Part shown: positions 20,700-29,213 of the stretch, in pieces
How the letters are laid out: each line of letters opens with the position of its first letter
How positions within the stretch are numbered: the first letter of the stretch is position 1
From: Synechococcus sp. CBW1108
GTDB taxonomy: Bacteria > Cyanobacteriota > Cyanobacteriia > PCC-6307 > Cyanobiaceae
NCBI RefSeq assembly: GCF_015840335.1
Contig: NZ_CP060395.1
Coordinates: 2,331,277-2,395,276, forward strand
DNA: 64,000 bases
Direction: 5' to 3'
The notes under the pieces: generated by a model
The model's database searches: none
The model's input: only the letters and a program-made list of their open reading frames with translations
What the model was told of the DNA's origin: nothing
Made by a program: the position numbers and the translations under genes

Positions 20700-21170
20700 T
20701 CAGCTGGCTTTTTGCAGATAGGTGCTCAGGTGCTTGGGGAGCGCTCTGGCAAGGGCCTCCTCGGGCTTGAGCCAATGGCAGCTCATGATCTCCAGGCCAT
20801 CGACTATGACCTCTGGCTGGCGGTTCGGATGCCAGGCAAAGATCGTCACCGTGTTCCGACCGCCCGCCGACATTTCGGTGAGTTGCCAGGGATCCTGGAG
20901 CTCCTGCGGCGCCACCTGGATCACCAGTTCCTCCTCCAGCTCCCGTATCGCCGCCTGCAGCGGCGTCTCCCCGGCTTCGATTCCGCCACCGGGCAACGAC
21001 AATTCCCTGCGATAGCTGGTTTCCACCAGCAGCACTCGCCCTTGCCACCAGATGGCCACCAGGGCGCCATGGGTGTGGGGTTTAGCCACCAGCCGATAGG
21101 TTTCGTATAACCCGGCGGCCAGTCGGTAGAGATGCAGCCGGGCAACGGCTCGCTTCAGCAGGGACCGCAT
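20700..21170 (-). CDS. Nudix hydrolase
   Basis: A Nudix-fold hydrolase, cleaving a nucleoside diphosphate linked to some moiety X. The Nudix box reads GGGIEAGET-7-RELEEEL, with all metal-binding Glu residues (GE, RE-EE) kept; the usual EEXG glycine is replaced by Leu. The preceding strand (GALVAIWWQGRVLLVETSY) and a basic N-terminal helix fit the fold. ATG at 21170 (MRSLLKRAVARL, 156 residues) or 21200 are the sensible starts; the open frame reaches 21344 but would then overlap the divergent YdcF-like gene deeply. Substrate is unknown. Confidence 0.85.
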   Translation of the reverse strand: MRSLLKRAVARLHLYRLAAGLYETYRLVAKPHTHGALVAIWWQGRVLLVETSYRRELSLPGGGIEAGETPLQAAIRELEEELVIQVAPQELQDPWQLTEMSAGGRNTVTIFAWHPNRQPEVIVDGLEIMSCHWLKPEEALARALPKHLSTYLQKAS

Positions 21171-21198
21171 GCTCACCGCCGTCGTGCTTTTGTCCTCC

Positions 21199-21927
21199 AT
21201 GCTGCCTTCCGCCGTCGATTGGACCAGCTGCCCAGTGGGGCCGACTGCCTGGTTCTCGCTGAGGGACTCCCTGCTGCAGCTGCTCACCACCCCAGCCCTG
21301 CTGCTGCCTCTGCTGGCGAGCCTGGTTCTGCTGCTCTGTGCCACGGCCCGCCTCGGCTGGGCCTGGCGGGCCCTGCTCCCGGGCCTGGCCGTGCTGCTCG
21401 CTTCCTTGCTCTACAGCCCGCTGACCACCGCGGGGCTCAGCGACTGGCTCGACAGCCAGATGCCGCCGCCCCATCCCCCATCCCCAGGGCCGGCCCTGGC
21501 CGTGCTGGTGGGCCGGGGCCCGGAGATCGCTGCGGCCACCACCGCCCAGGCGGCGCGCCTGCTGCGCCAGGGCCGGGTGCAACAGATATACGTTTCTGGG
21601 GACACGCCGGCCACGGCCCAGCGCCTCCTTGAGCTCGGCGTGCCCCCAGGCCGCATCTCCGGGGACAGCTGCGCCAGCACCACTTGGGAAAACGCCAGCC
21701 TCACCGGCGCCTGGATCCGCCACCAAACCGCGGCCTCCTCCCTGCCGGCAATCGTGCTGATCACCGATCCCTGGCAGCTGCCGCGGGCCAGCCGCGCCTT
21801 TGAGCGCCAGCAGCTAACTGTGTTCCCGCTTGCTGCCGAGCCTGCCCTCCTACCCGCCCAGCGCAACCGACTAGCCCTGCGCGAAAGCGCGGCAACCCTG
21901 CTCTACGGCCTGCAGGGTCGGCTCTGA
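21199..21927 (+). CDS. YdcF/SanA-like DUF218 membrane protein
   Basis: About 242 residues with two N-terminal membrane spans (LLTTPALLLPLLASLVLLLC and RALLPGLAVLLASLLY) and a periplasm-facing or soluble DUF218 domain. The domain landmarks are AVLVGRGPEI at the start, the IYVSGDTP strand, a central ISGDSCASTTWENA (family pattern E-A-TT-EN) and LITDPWQLPRAS. Relatives (ElyC, SanA, YdcF) affect envelope polymer or undecaprenyl-phosphate metabolism. An ATG at 21169 is also possible but would overlap the Nudix start; ATG 21199 leaves a 28-base divergent gap when the Nudix starts at 21170. Confidence 0.82.
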   Translation: MLPSAVDWTSCPVGPTAWFSLRDSLLQLLTTPALLLPLLASLVLLLCATARLGWAWRALLPGLAVLLASLLYSPLTTAGLSDWLDSQMPPPHPPSPGPALAVLVGRGPEIAAATTAQAARLLRQGRVQQIYVSGDTPATAQRLLELGVPPGRISGDSCASTTWENASLTGAWIRHQTAASSLPAIVLITDPWQLPRASRAFERQQLTVFPLAAEPALLPAQRNRLALRESAATLLYGLQGRL

Positions 21928-22055
21928 AATGGGCTCTGAACGCCCCGAACCAAGGGCTTGCTGCAATCCTGCATGCGGGGGGACCTCAAAAGTTTGCATT
22001 GAGGGCTCGCAGAGAAAGAGGGGGCTATAAATCAGTTCCATCACCACGCTTATGC

Positions 22056-23153
22056 ATGCCCCTTCGGCGCGAACTGCCGGCGGTCGCACTTTGCGGCCTC
22101 GCGCTGTTGACGGGCTGCACTCCCTCAACCCCTGAGGCGGCCAGGCCCATTGTGGTCGACACGATCGAGGCTCGCCCCGTCACCTTCCGCCAGGAGGTGG
22201 CCACGATCAGCACCCTTGATGCAGTGGAGGCGGTGCAGCTGGCGGCCCAGGCCGGCGGCCGGATCCAAGAGCTGCGCATTCGTCAGGGGGACCGGGTGCG
22301 GCCTGGCCAGCTGCTGGTGGTGCTCGATCAGGCGCAGCTGCAGGCCGAGGTGATGAGCCTGCGCTCCGAACAGGCTAAGGACAGGCTCAACTATGAGCGG
22401 TTTGCTTTCCTGGCCCGGGTGGGGGCGGCCAGCATCTTGCAGCGCGATGAGCTGCGCCAGGGCTACATCGCCGCTACCGCCAGCCTGCGAGCCCGGGAGG
22501 CAGACCTTGGCTTCCGCGACCTTCGCTCCCCAATCGCTGGGACGGTCGGGGATGTGACGGTCAAGATTGGGGATGTGATCCGGGCCGGCGACCCCTTCAC
22601 CACCGTGATCCGCAACGGCGAGCTCACGGCCCGCATCGACGTGCCAGCCCGGCTGCGCAACCGGGTGCGGCCTGGCCAGACGGTGATCCTGGAGGATCCG
22701 GGCAGCAGCCAGCCCCTGGTGCGCGGTGTTGTCGCATCGATCGATCCCAGTGTCGATGTCGGCAATCAGGTACTGCTGGTGAAGGCCACCTATGACAACA
22801 GGAACGGCAACCTGCGCAATGGCCTGCGGGTACGCACCCGCCTGGTTTTGGCCAGCACCAACCAGTTATCGGTGCCTGTGGGTTCCGTCATCCAGTCCTC
22901 CGGCCAGAGTTATGTGTACCGTCTCGGTACGCTGCAGGAGCTGGAGCGGGATCCGGGCCAGGCGCCCCTGGAGCGGCTGCGGCAGCTGCCGCCGAATAGC
23001 CGTTTCGCCCTGCAGACCCGCGTGCAGCTCGGTTCCCTGCAGGATGCTCGCTACCCGGTGCTGCAGGGCTTGGACGCCAGGGCCCTAGTGATCAGCAGCA
23101 ACCTACTCAGCCTGCGCCATGGCCTGCCGGTGCAGCAGGCCCAGTCGCAGTAA
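22056..23153 (+). CDS. RND efflux periplasmic adaptor lipoprotein
   Basis: A 365-residue membrane fusion protein. The signal peptide ends in the lipobox LLTGC (Cys21 from ATG 22056), so it is lipid-anchored in the periplasm. The biotinyl-lipoyl half motifs are visible as AQAGGRIQELRIRQGDRVRPGQLLVVLD and RDLRSPIAGTVGDVTVKIGD (given here in short overlapping parts), separated by a short helical hairpin. Beta-barrel sequence follows to the end. It would bridge the inner-membrane RND pump encoded 14 bases downstream to an outer-membrane channel. No TolC is adjacent. The open frame extends to 21999, but the signal peptide defines the start. Confidence 0.9.
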   Translation: MPLRRELPAVALCGLALLTGCTPSTPEAARPIVVDTIEARPVTFRQEVATISTLDAVEAVQLAAQAGGRIQELRIRQGDRVRPGQLLVVLDQAQLQAEVMSLRSEQAKDRLNYERFAFLARVGAASILQRDELRQGYIAATASLRAREADLGFRDLRSPIAGTVGDVTVKIGDVIRAGDPFTTVIRNGELTARIDVPARLRNRVRPGQTVILEDPGSSQPLVRGVVASIDPSVDVGNQVLLVKATYDNRNGNLRNGLRVRTRLVLASTNQLSVPVGSVIQSSGQSYVYRLGTLQELERDPGQAPLERLRQLPPNSRFALQTRVQLGSLQDARYPVLQGLDARALVISSNLLSLRHGLPVQQAQSQ

Positions 23154-23167
23154 GGAGAGGAACCCCT

Positions 23168-26100
23168 ATGTCCGCCTCCAACCGTTTCATCCTCAGGCCG
23201 GTGCTCACCACGGTCTGCAGCCTGCTGATCGTGATCGCTGGGCTGATCGCTTTGCCGATCCTGCCGATTGAGAATCTTCCCGATATCGCCCCGCCGACGG
23301 TGCAGGTGAGCGCGCGCTATCAGGGCGCCGATGCGGTGAGTGTGGAAGAGGGCCTCACCGCGGTGCTGGAGCAGCAGATAAACGGGGTTGAAAACATGGA
23401 GTTCATCACCTCCACTAGTGCGGCCGATGGCAGCAGCGCTATCAGCGTCGCCTTCGCTAGTGGCACCGATGGCGCCATCAACCAGGTGAACGTCCAAAAC
23501 CGGGTGGCGCTAGCCACCCCGCAGCTGCCCGCTGAGGTGCGCCAGTCGGGGGTGACTGTGAGTCAGGCCTCCAATTCGATTCTGCTCGTCTACAACCTGG
23601 TCAGCACGGATCCGGCCCGTCCTTACAGCGTCGAGACCCTCAGCGGCAAGCTGGATCAGGGGCTCACCGACCAGGTCCGGCGGGTGCGGGGCGTGGGGGA
23701 GATCACCTATTTCGGCAACCGCCGCCTGGCGATCCGGGTGTGGCTCGATCCCGACCGCCTCACCCAGCAGAAACTCAGTGCCGCCGATGTGGTGGCGGCC
23801 TTGCAGAGCCAGAACCGCCTGGTGCCGGCCGGGCGGATCGGTGGTGCGCCGGCGCCCGCTGGCCAGCCTTTCACATTCTCGGTGCAGCTGCAGGGCCGGT
23901 TGCTGCAAAACGAGGATTTCGAAAACCTGATCCTGCGTAACACCGGCGACGGGGCGCTGGTGCGGCTGCGGGATGTGGGCCGCGTCAGCCTTGGTGGCGA
24001 GAGTTACGACATCAGCGCCACCGATCTGCGCGGGGTGCCCTCGGTGGGCCTGGCCATCTATCAGCTCAGCGGCAGCAATGCCCTGGAGGTATCCAAGGGG
24101 GTCGAGCAGGTGCTTGCGGAGTTCCAGGCGGGCCTGCCGCCCGGGATGAAGCTCGAGAAGATCTACGACGTCACCGATTTCATCAGCGCTTCGATCGAAG
24201 GAGTTAGCAATTCGCTGCGCGATGCGGTGGTGCTGGTGGTGCTGATTCTGTTTCTGTTCTTGCAGGATTGGAAGGCGACGCTGGTGCCAGCGATCGCCAT
24301 TCCAGTGGCGCTGGTGGGCACTTTCGCTTTTGTGAAGGTGTTCGGCTTCAGCCTCAATCAGCTAACCCTGTTCGGTTTGGTGCTGGCCACCGGCCTGGTT
24401 GTGGACGATGCGATCACCGTGATCGAGGGCACAGCGACGCGACGTGCCGAGGGGCTCACTGCCCTGGAGGCCGCCAAGGCGACGATGGCCGAGCTGTTCG
24501 GGGCGGTGCTTGCCACTTCGCTGGTGCTATTTGCCGTGTTTCTGCCGGTGCTGTTTTTCCCTGGCGCCACCGGCACGATCTACCGCCAGTTTGCGGCCAC
24601 GATCTTGTTCGCGATCGCCATTTCCACCTTCAACGCGCTCACCTTCTCGCCGATGCTCTCGGCCCTGCTGCTCTCCCGCCAGGACCAGGAGCCCAGCCGC
24701 CGCACCTATGCCATTGCTGGCGCGCTGCTCGGATTCCTCTACGGCCTGCTGGTCAGCGGTGGTGGGGTGCTGCCGGCGCTGGGAATGCTGATCTTGGCCG
24801 CGCTGCTTGGTTACGGCCTCAGCCAGGTAAGTGGCCGGCCGCTGCTGCTGCCGGTCTGTGGCGCCGGAGCGGTGGCTGGCCTGCTGTTGGCTGGGCTGAG
24901 CAGCCCATTTTTGGCGCTGCTATGCAGTGGTATTGGTGTCAGCGCCGGCTGGTTCACCCCCTGGATCTTCCAGGCTTTCAATGCTTTCTACGGTCGGGCC
25001 GAGCGGGCCTACGACAGTGCCCTCAGCGGCGTGCTGCGCCATAGGGGCACGGTGATGGCGGCCCTACTAGGCGGCATCGTGCTCACTGCGGTGGCCTTCA
25101 ACGCCATTCCTTCCGGCTTCGTGCCGGTGGAGGACCAAGGTTATGCGATCGGCATCGTCCAGGCTCCGGAGGGTAGCTCCGATGCGATCACAAGCTCGAT
25201 CAACCGGCGGGTGGCAGCAATTCTGGCCGAGGAAAAAGCGATCACGGCGGCGGCTGTGTTCAGCGGCGCCAGCCTCAGCGGCAATGCCCCCAACCGCGGC
25301 TTGTTCTTCTTCGGCACCACTAATTGGCAGGAGCGCAGCGCGCCGGATCAGTCGATGGAGGCGATCGTGGCGCGGCTGAACCGACGCTTTGCCAGCCTGC
25401 GGGGGGCCAGGGTGATCGCCATCCAGCCTCCCTCAATTCCCGGCTATGGCAATGCCGGCGGCTTCGAGTTCCAGCTGCTCGATCGCAGCGGCGGCGGCCT
25501 GTCGCTGCCGCAGTTCTTCAACGCCGCCCGCCGGCTGATCCAGAATGCCAATGCCCAGCCTGAGCTGAAGGGGGTGTTCACCCAGTTCAGCCCTGAGGCT
25601 CCCCAGATGGAAATCACCGTGGACCGCGCCCGGTTGGCATCGCTGGGCATCGACTTCGGCCAGGCGATGCAGACGCTCAGCCTCAACTTCGGCGGCGCAT
25701 ACATCAACGACACCTTCCAGGAGGGCCGGGTGCGGCGGGTGTTTGTGCAGGCGGACGCTCCCTACCGCTCTACGCCGCAGCGACTGGAGGATCTCTACGT
25801 ACCCAGCGCCAAGGGGCAGCCAGTGTCGCTGTCGGAGTTCATTGATATCAGCCCCTCCACCGGTCCGGCGGTGATCCCCCATTTCAACCTCTATCGCTCG
25901 ATCAAGGTGGAGGGTGAGGCGGCAGCCGGCCGCAGCTCCGGCCAGGCGATAGTCGCCATCCAGAAGGTGTTCGATCAGCTGGGGGTGAGCGGCATCAGCT
26001 CCGACTGGACTGGCCTGTCGCGGGAGGAGGTGAAGGCCGGGTCGCTGGCGATCGTGATCTTCGCCATGGGAATTCTGGTGGTCTACCTAGTGCTGGCAGG

Positions 26101-26599
26101 TCAGTACGAGAGCCTCAGCGATCCGCTGATCATCCTGATGACGGTGCCCGCCGCCATGCTCGGGGCCCTGCTTTTCCTCAGCCTGAGGGGAGAGGTGCTC
26201 AACATTTATGCCCAAGTGGGTTTGGTGATGCTGATCGGTCTGGCGGCCAAAAATGGGATCCTGATCGTGGATCAGGCCAACCAGCGGCTGGCAGATGGGC
26301 TGCCGGCCTTGGAGGCGGCCCGGGAAGCGTCGCGGGCGAGGCTGCGGCCGATCGTGATGACGGCGATCTCCTCCCTGTTCGGCTTCCTGCCACTGGTACT
26401 CGCCAGCGGCGCTGGTGCCCGCAGCCAGACCTCCCTAGGCACGGTGGTGTTCGGCGGCCTGCTGGCGGCCACGCTGCTCAGTCTGTTTGTGGTGCCCGTC
26501 TTCTACGTGGTGATGAAGAGCTGGCTCGGCGGTGGTCCCGCGTACGGTTCAGCGGGTTTGCCTGAGCCGATAGCTGCTGCGCCGGAGCCCGGTCCATGA
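23168..26599 (+). CDS. RND (HAE1/AcrB-type) efflux pump with a membrane insertion
   Basis: A 1143-residue proton-driven efflux pump of the cytoplasmic membrane. It has the classic N-terminus (RFILRPVLTTVCSLLIVI, LPIENLPDIAPP), the porter-domain loop QASNSILLVYNLVS, and the proton-relay pair Asp413-Asp414 in GLVVDDAITVIEG. C-terminal features include MLIGLAAKNGILIVD and RPIVMTAI. It is about 100 residues longer than AcrB. The extra sequence lies between spans 6 and 7 (about residues 506-606) and is strongly hydrophobic, with three or four possible extra spans. Substrate unknown. It is co-transcribed with the adaptor; its stop overlaps the next ORF (ATGA). Confidence 0.93.
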   Translation: MSASNRFILRPVLTTVCSLLIVIAGLIALPILPIENLPDIAPPTVQVSARYQGADAVSVEEGLTAVLEQQINGVENMEFITSTSAADGSSAISVAFASGTDGAINQVNVQNRVALATPQLPAEVRQSGVTVSQASNSILLVYNLVSTDPARPYSVETLSGKLDQGLTDQVRRVRGVGEITYFGNRRLAIRVWLDPDRLTQQKLSAADVVAALQSQNRLVPAGRIGGAPAPAGQPFTFSVQLQGRLLQNEDFENLILRNTGDGALVRLRDVGRVSLGGESYDISATDLRGVPSVGLAIYQLSGSNALEVSKGVEQVLAEFQAGLPPGMKLEKIYDVTDFISASIEGVSNSLRDAVVLVVLILFLFLQDWKATLVPAIAIPVALVGTFAFVKVFGFSLNQLTLFGLVLATGLVVDDAITVIEGTATRRAEGLTALEAAKATMAELFGAVLATSLVLFAVFLPVLFFPGATGTIYRQFAATILFAIAISTFNALTFSPMLSALLLSRQDQEPSRRTYAIAGALLGFLYGLLVSGGGVLPALGMLILAALLGYGLSQVSGRPLLLPVCGAGAVAGLLLAGLSSPFLALLCSGIGVSAGWFTPWIFQAFNAFYGRAERAYDSALSGVLRHRGTVMAALLGGIVLTAVAFNAIPSGFVPVEDQGYAIGIVQAPEGSSDAITSSINRRVAAILAEEKAITAAAVFSGASLSGNAPNRGLFFFGTTNWQERSAPDQSMEAIVARLNRRFASLRGARVIAIQPPSIPGYGNAGGFEFQLLDRSGGGLSLPQFFNAARRLIQNANAQPELKGVFTQFSPEAPQMEITVDRARLASLGIDFGQAMQTLSLNFGGAYINDTFQEGRVRRVFVQADAPYRSTPQRLEDLYVPSAKGQPVSLSEFIDISPSTGPAVIPHFNLYRSIKVEGEAAAGRSSGQAIVAIQKVFDQLGVSGISSDWTGLSREEVKAGSLAIVIFAMGILVVYLVLAGQYESLSDPLIILMTVPAAMLGALLFLSLRGEVLNIYAQVGLVMLIGLAAKNGILIVDQANQRLADGLPALEAAREASRARLRPIVMTAISSLFGFLPLVLASGAGARSQTSLGTVVFGGLLAATLLSLFVVPVFYVVMKSWLGGGPAYGSAGLPEPIAAAPEPGP

Positions 26600-26898
26600 A
26601 CCGCGGTGCTGGTCGCCGATCGACCAACCGCCGCGTGCTGGCTGCTCTGCTGGCCGGCGCCCTGCTTGGAACGGCGTTGGCACTGCTGCTGCAGGCAACT
26701 ATCGCCCGTACGGCGACGCCCCTGTCCCCGGCGCGTGCCCTCTGGCAGCTTTGGCTGTTGACGTTTGCGGGGGGCCTATCCGGCTTTGCCCTCAGCACGG
26801 TTAGGGAGCTGCAGGCCTCCAACCCGGACCCCGCATACCACCGGCCCCGCCGGCCACCCGAACAGGGCGGTGGCTCACCTTCGGCTCGGGATTCTTAA
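26596..26898 (+). CDS. Small two-span membrane protein in RND operon
   Basis: A 100-residue protein with a basic N-terminus, two hydrophobic spans (about 14-37 and 46-66) and a Pro/Arg-rich polar tail. The ATG overlaps the RND pump stop (ATGA), so it is probably translated with the efflux pair. It could be a small accessory subunit of the pump, but I recognise no family and the link rests on position alone. Confidence 0.55.
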   Translation: MNRGAGRRSTNRRVLAALLAGALLGTALALLLQATIARTATPLSPARALWQLWLLTFAGGLSGFALSTVRELQASNPDPAYHRPRRPPEQGGGSPSARDS

Positions 26899-26912
26899 AA
26901 TCCGAATGAACT

Positions 26913-27629
26913 TCATGGTTTTTGGGAGGAATTGCGTACCTCCTCGGTTTCCTGAATGGTGAGCCTGCTGATCAGCACCCCCATGACAGCAGCTATGTAA
27001 AAAGTTCCCGTAACGGCGATCATCACGCAGATCATGCTTGCTGGCGCTGTCATGGGCACTACATCGCCATAGCCCATGGTGGTAAGACTAACGAAGGCAA
27101 AATAATTCAACTCCGCAAAGTTAAGCCCCCATACCGAGTGATCCAGGCCAACTGCCCCGCTGCCGATGTCAATGCCCCGGAAGCTGCCCGGCTGGATGGT
27201 TTCCAGACCGCACAGCAACAGACCGCTGGCAAGTCCCAGCATCAGATATCCAGCCAGGGCTCCCTGCAGCACGGCCCCATTTATTCTGGATTCCCGCGCC
27301 AGTCGCTGGATCAGCCGAATGGCACTCCAGCCACCGAATATTGTCCATAACAGGATCACTGGGATGCCGGTGTTGCGCATCTCCACGGGAGTCAGGTTCC
27401 ATAACAGCCAGAAAGCTATAGCAGCAATGCCGAGCAGTCTGTAGGGCTTGGAAGGCGCGCCTCCTGTGGCGGACTCCCTGGGTTCTGGACTTAAGCCCTG
27501 AATCAGGACGATTCCCAGAGCCAGATAGCCGAACGAGGCTAGTCGACTCCAGGGCATGGGTAGGCCAAAGCAGATCATCAGGGCGATGCATGAGAGGAGC
27601 AGGCGCCTGTAGGAGTGAGATCGCTGCAT
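26913..27629 (-). CDS. Potassium channel-like protein (pore-loop, Ion_trans_2 type)
   Basis: About 238 residues with four hydrophobic segments in the N-terminal two thirds, then a pore module. The module is an outer helix (LQGALAGYLMLGLASGLLLCG), a pore loop with the selectivity filter TTMGYGDVVP, and an inner helix (MICVMIAVTGTFYIAAVMG). TMGYGD is the hallmark of K+-selective channels. No cytoplasmic RCK/TrkA-N or cyclic-nucleotide domain follows, so gating is unclear. Start ATG 27629 (MQRSHSYRR); an upstream start at 27680 adds 17 polar residues. The 580 bases beyond hold no other gene until tRNA-Lys. Confidence 0.8.
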   Translation of the reverse strand: MQRSHSYRRLLLSCIALMICFGLPMPWSRLASFGYLALGIVLIQGLSPEPRESATGGAPSKPYRLLGIAAIAFWLLWNLTPVEMRNTGIPVILLWTIFGGWSAIRLIQRLARESRINGAVLQGALAGYLMLGLASGLLLCGLETIQPGSFRGIDIGSGAVGLDHSVWGLNFAELNYFAFVSLTTMGYGDVVPMTAPASMICVMIAVTGTFYIAAVMGVLISRLTIQETEEVRNSSQKP

Positions 27630-27680
27630 TGATGTTGCTCCACTGGATTTAATTATTTCACGCTTGGGTCGGAGCCTCAC

Positions 27681-28261
27681 GGCTGCGATTCATCATGCTC
27701 CGCGAGCGCGCAGAGCCCGCTGCAGCTTAGCCGCCCTGCCTGGCCCGTTCTTCTCAAGATTTCGTAACACGATTCCGTAAGTTGAACGGCAGAGTGGTGT
27801 CGCATATGGTTTTCAAGGGGGCGACACCTGTTTAATTGTGTAACCCCAGAGTTTGACTGGAATTGCCGACCCTGCTTGTCAGGCTATTTCTGATTAGCTA
27901 CTTCGCTCGCTGATGCTGAGAGGTTGGCGGCGGCCAATTTAAGATTCTAAATGCAATAATAGCAAGCAGAAGAGAGTATTAATAAGGGCCCGTCTTGGTA
28001 GTGCTGAAAATAGTGATGGTGCGCCGGCTGGAGCCCAGCCAACCCCGCTAAGCGCTGAGCTGGCTGCGCGCCCATGCAACCTGGCTGCTTAGGCGGCTAT
28101 CAGCGGCATTGGCCTGCTGATCGGCACTGCATCGGCGTCTCTCCGTCTCGTCAAATGCTGGCCGATTGGGCCCGCTCGTGCCCCGGCCTGTGGGCCGTTG
28201 GCAATTGATGAGATCCGTTTGCCTCAGAAGGAGCTGAGCCAAAGACCAGCTGAGAAGAGAA
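27681..28261. other. Long intergenic region without a supported gene
   Basis: Base composition is clearly AT-richer than the flanks between about 27770 and 28010 (for example TTAAGATTCTAAATGC and GTATTAATAAGG). I see no recognisable protein, tRNA or hairpin-plus-T-tract. A short inverted repeat GGCTGG/CCAGCC lies at 28027-28040. A minus-strand open frame of 64 codons (28048-28242) resembles nothing known. The region holds the upstream side of the K+ channel gene and the downstream side of tRNA-Lys. Confidence 0.5.
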
Positions 28262-28333
28262 TGGGTCGCCTGAGATTCGAACTCAGGACCAATCGGTTAA
28301 AAGCCGAGTGCTCTACCGCTGAGCTAGCGACCC
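28262..28333 (-). tRNA. trnK: tRNA-Lys (UUU)
   Basis: A 72-base cloverleaf on the minus strand. The acceptor stem is GGGTCGC paired with GCGACCC, the D-arm carries AGCTCAGCGGTAGAGC, the anticodon loop is CTTTTAA (anticodon TTT at 28299-28301), and the T-arm is CTGAG-TTCGAAT-CTCAG. The discriminator is A and CCA is not encoded. It is transcribed away from the gamma-carbonic anhydrase gene. Confidence 0.97.
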
Positions 28334-28431
28334 GCGCCCTCTGGGCACGTATGGAACGTATCACCCAGCGGCCACATCCTCCAAGGGGGCCAGGGCAGCC
28401 GGGAGAATGGCCAAACCTTGTGCCCCAGTCC

Positions 28432-28968
28432 ATGGGATGTCTGACTGGCACCACTCCCTGGCCTGATCCCTGGCCTGAACCCAGGATTGATCCCCTGGCC
28501 TGGGTAGCGGATTCAGCCGTCGTCATTGGCGATGTGAGGCTTGCCGCCGGCGCCAGCCTCTGGCCCACCGCAGTGGCCCGCGGTGATGTCTGCCCGATCC
28601 TGGTGGGCGAGGGCAGCAACGTGCAGGACGGTGCGGTCCTCCATGGCGATCCGGGCCAGCCCGTGACCATCGGAGTTGACGTCACCATTGGCCACCGGGC
28701 GGTGGTGCATGGCGCCACCCTTGAGGACGGCTGTCTGATCGGAATTGGCGCGATCGTGCTCAATGGAGTCACGGTGGGGGCAGGGGCCCTGGTGGCCGCC
28801 GGCTCGGTGGTCACCAGGAATGTGCCCGCCGGTGCCCTGGTGATGGGAGCGCCTGCCCAGGTGAAGCGCCAACTCAGTGCCGAAGCCCAGGCCGGGCAAC
28901 GCCAGCACGCCCGCCACTACCGGCAGTTGGCCATGGCCCACGCCCAGGCCCGCAGGGAAAACGGATGA
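28432..28968 (+). CDS. Gamma-class carbonic anhydrase-like hexapeptide-repeat protein
   Basis: A 178-residue left-handed parallel beta-helix protein with repeated [LIV]-G-x4 turns. Three histidines sit where the gamma-CA zinc ligands belong: one in VLHGDPG and two in [10 protein letters not shown]. Gamma-CAs and related YrdA/PaaY proteins bind Zn or Fe; some hydrate CO2 and others have thioesterase or unknown roles. I chose the ATG at 28432 because the open frame further upstream runs antisense through tRNA-Lys; GTG at 28420 is also possible. The C-terminal helix is Gln/Ala/His-rich, as is usual. Confidence 0.82.
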   Translation: MGCLTGTTPWPDPWPEPRIDPLAWVADSAVVIGDVRLAAGASLWPTAVARGDVCPILVGEGSNVQDGAVLHGDPGQPVTIGVDVTIGHRAVVHGATLEDGCLIGIGAIVLNGVTVGAGALVAAGSVVTRNVPAGALVMGAPAQVKRQLSAEAQAGQRQHARHYRQLAMAHAQARRENG

Positions 28969-29012
28969 AGACAAATCCGGAATCCAACGGGCATCGGGGG
29001 CGGCACACTAAT

Positions 29013-29018
29013 TAAGAT
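29013..29018 (+). promoter_or_regulatory. -10-like box of psbY
   Basis: TAAGAT lies 27 bases before the psbY ATG within an AT-rich island (CTAATTAAGATC). No clear -35 was found. A short leader would fit a strongly expressed photosystem gene. Confidence 0.35.
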
Positions 29019-29044
29019 CAGAGAATCCTGTTTCCCCACCTTCC

Positions 29045-29167
29045 ATGGACGCTCGGCTGCTGCTGGTTGTCGCTCCGATCCTGCTGGCTGCGAGCTGGGC
29101 CGTCTTCCACATCGGTAGGGCCGCGGTGGGCCAGCTGCAGTTGATGCTTAAGCGCGCCCGCGCCTGA
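29045..29167 (+). CDS. psbY: Photosystem II protein Y
   Basis: A 40-residue single-span protein starting [21 protein letters not shown], given here as its first 21 positions trimmed to the key pattern MD-R-L-V-P-LAA-WA, followed by NI-like HIGRAAV and a basic C-terminus LMLKRARA. This matches PsbY, a small thylakoid subunit at the edge of photosystem II near cytochrome b559. It is not essential for oxygen evolution but stabilises the complex. Seven bases separate it from the first possible start of crtH. Confidence 0.85.
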   Translation: MDARLLLVVAPILLAASWAVFHIGRAAVGQLQLMLKRARA

Positions 29168-29213
29168 GCCTGGTTTGGGGCTCCTAGGGTCGGATCCCCA
29201 GGCCCTTGCACCG

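Noticed and set aside
28048-28242. 64-codon minus-strand frame next to tRNA-Lys as a gene
   Set aside because: No recognisable sequence, no ribosome site, and atypical composition; kept only as part of the intergenic note.
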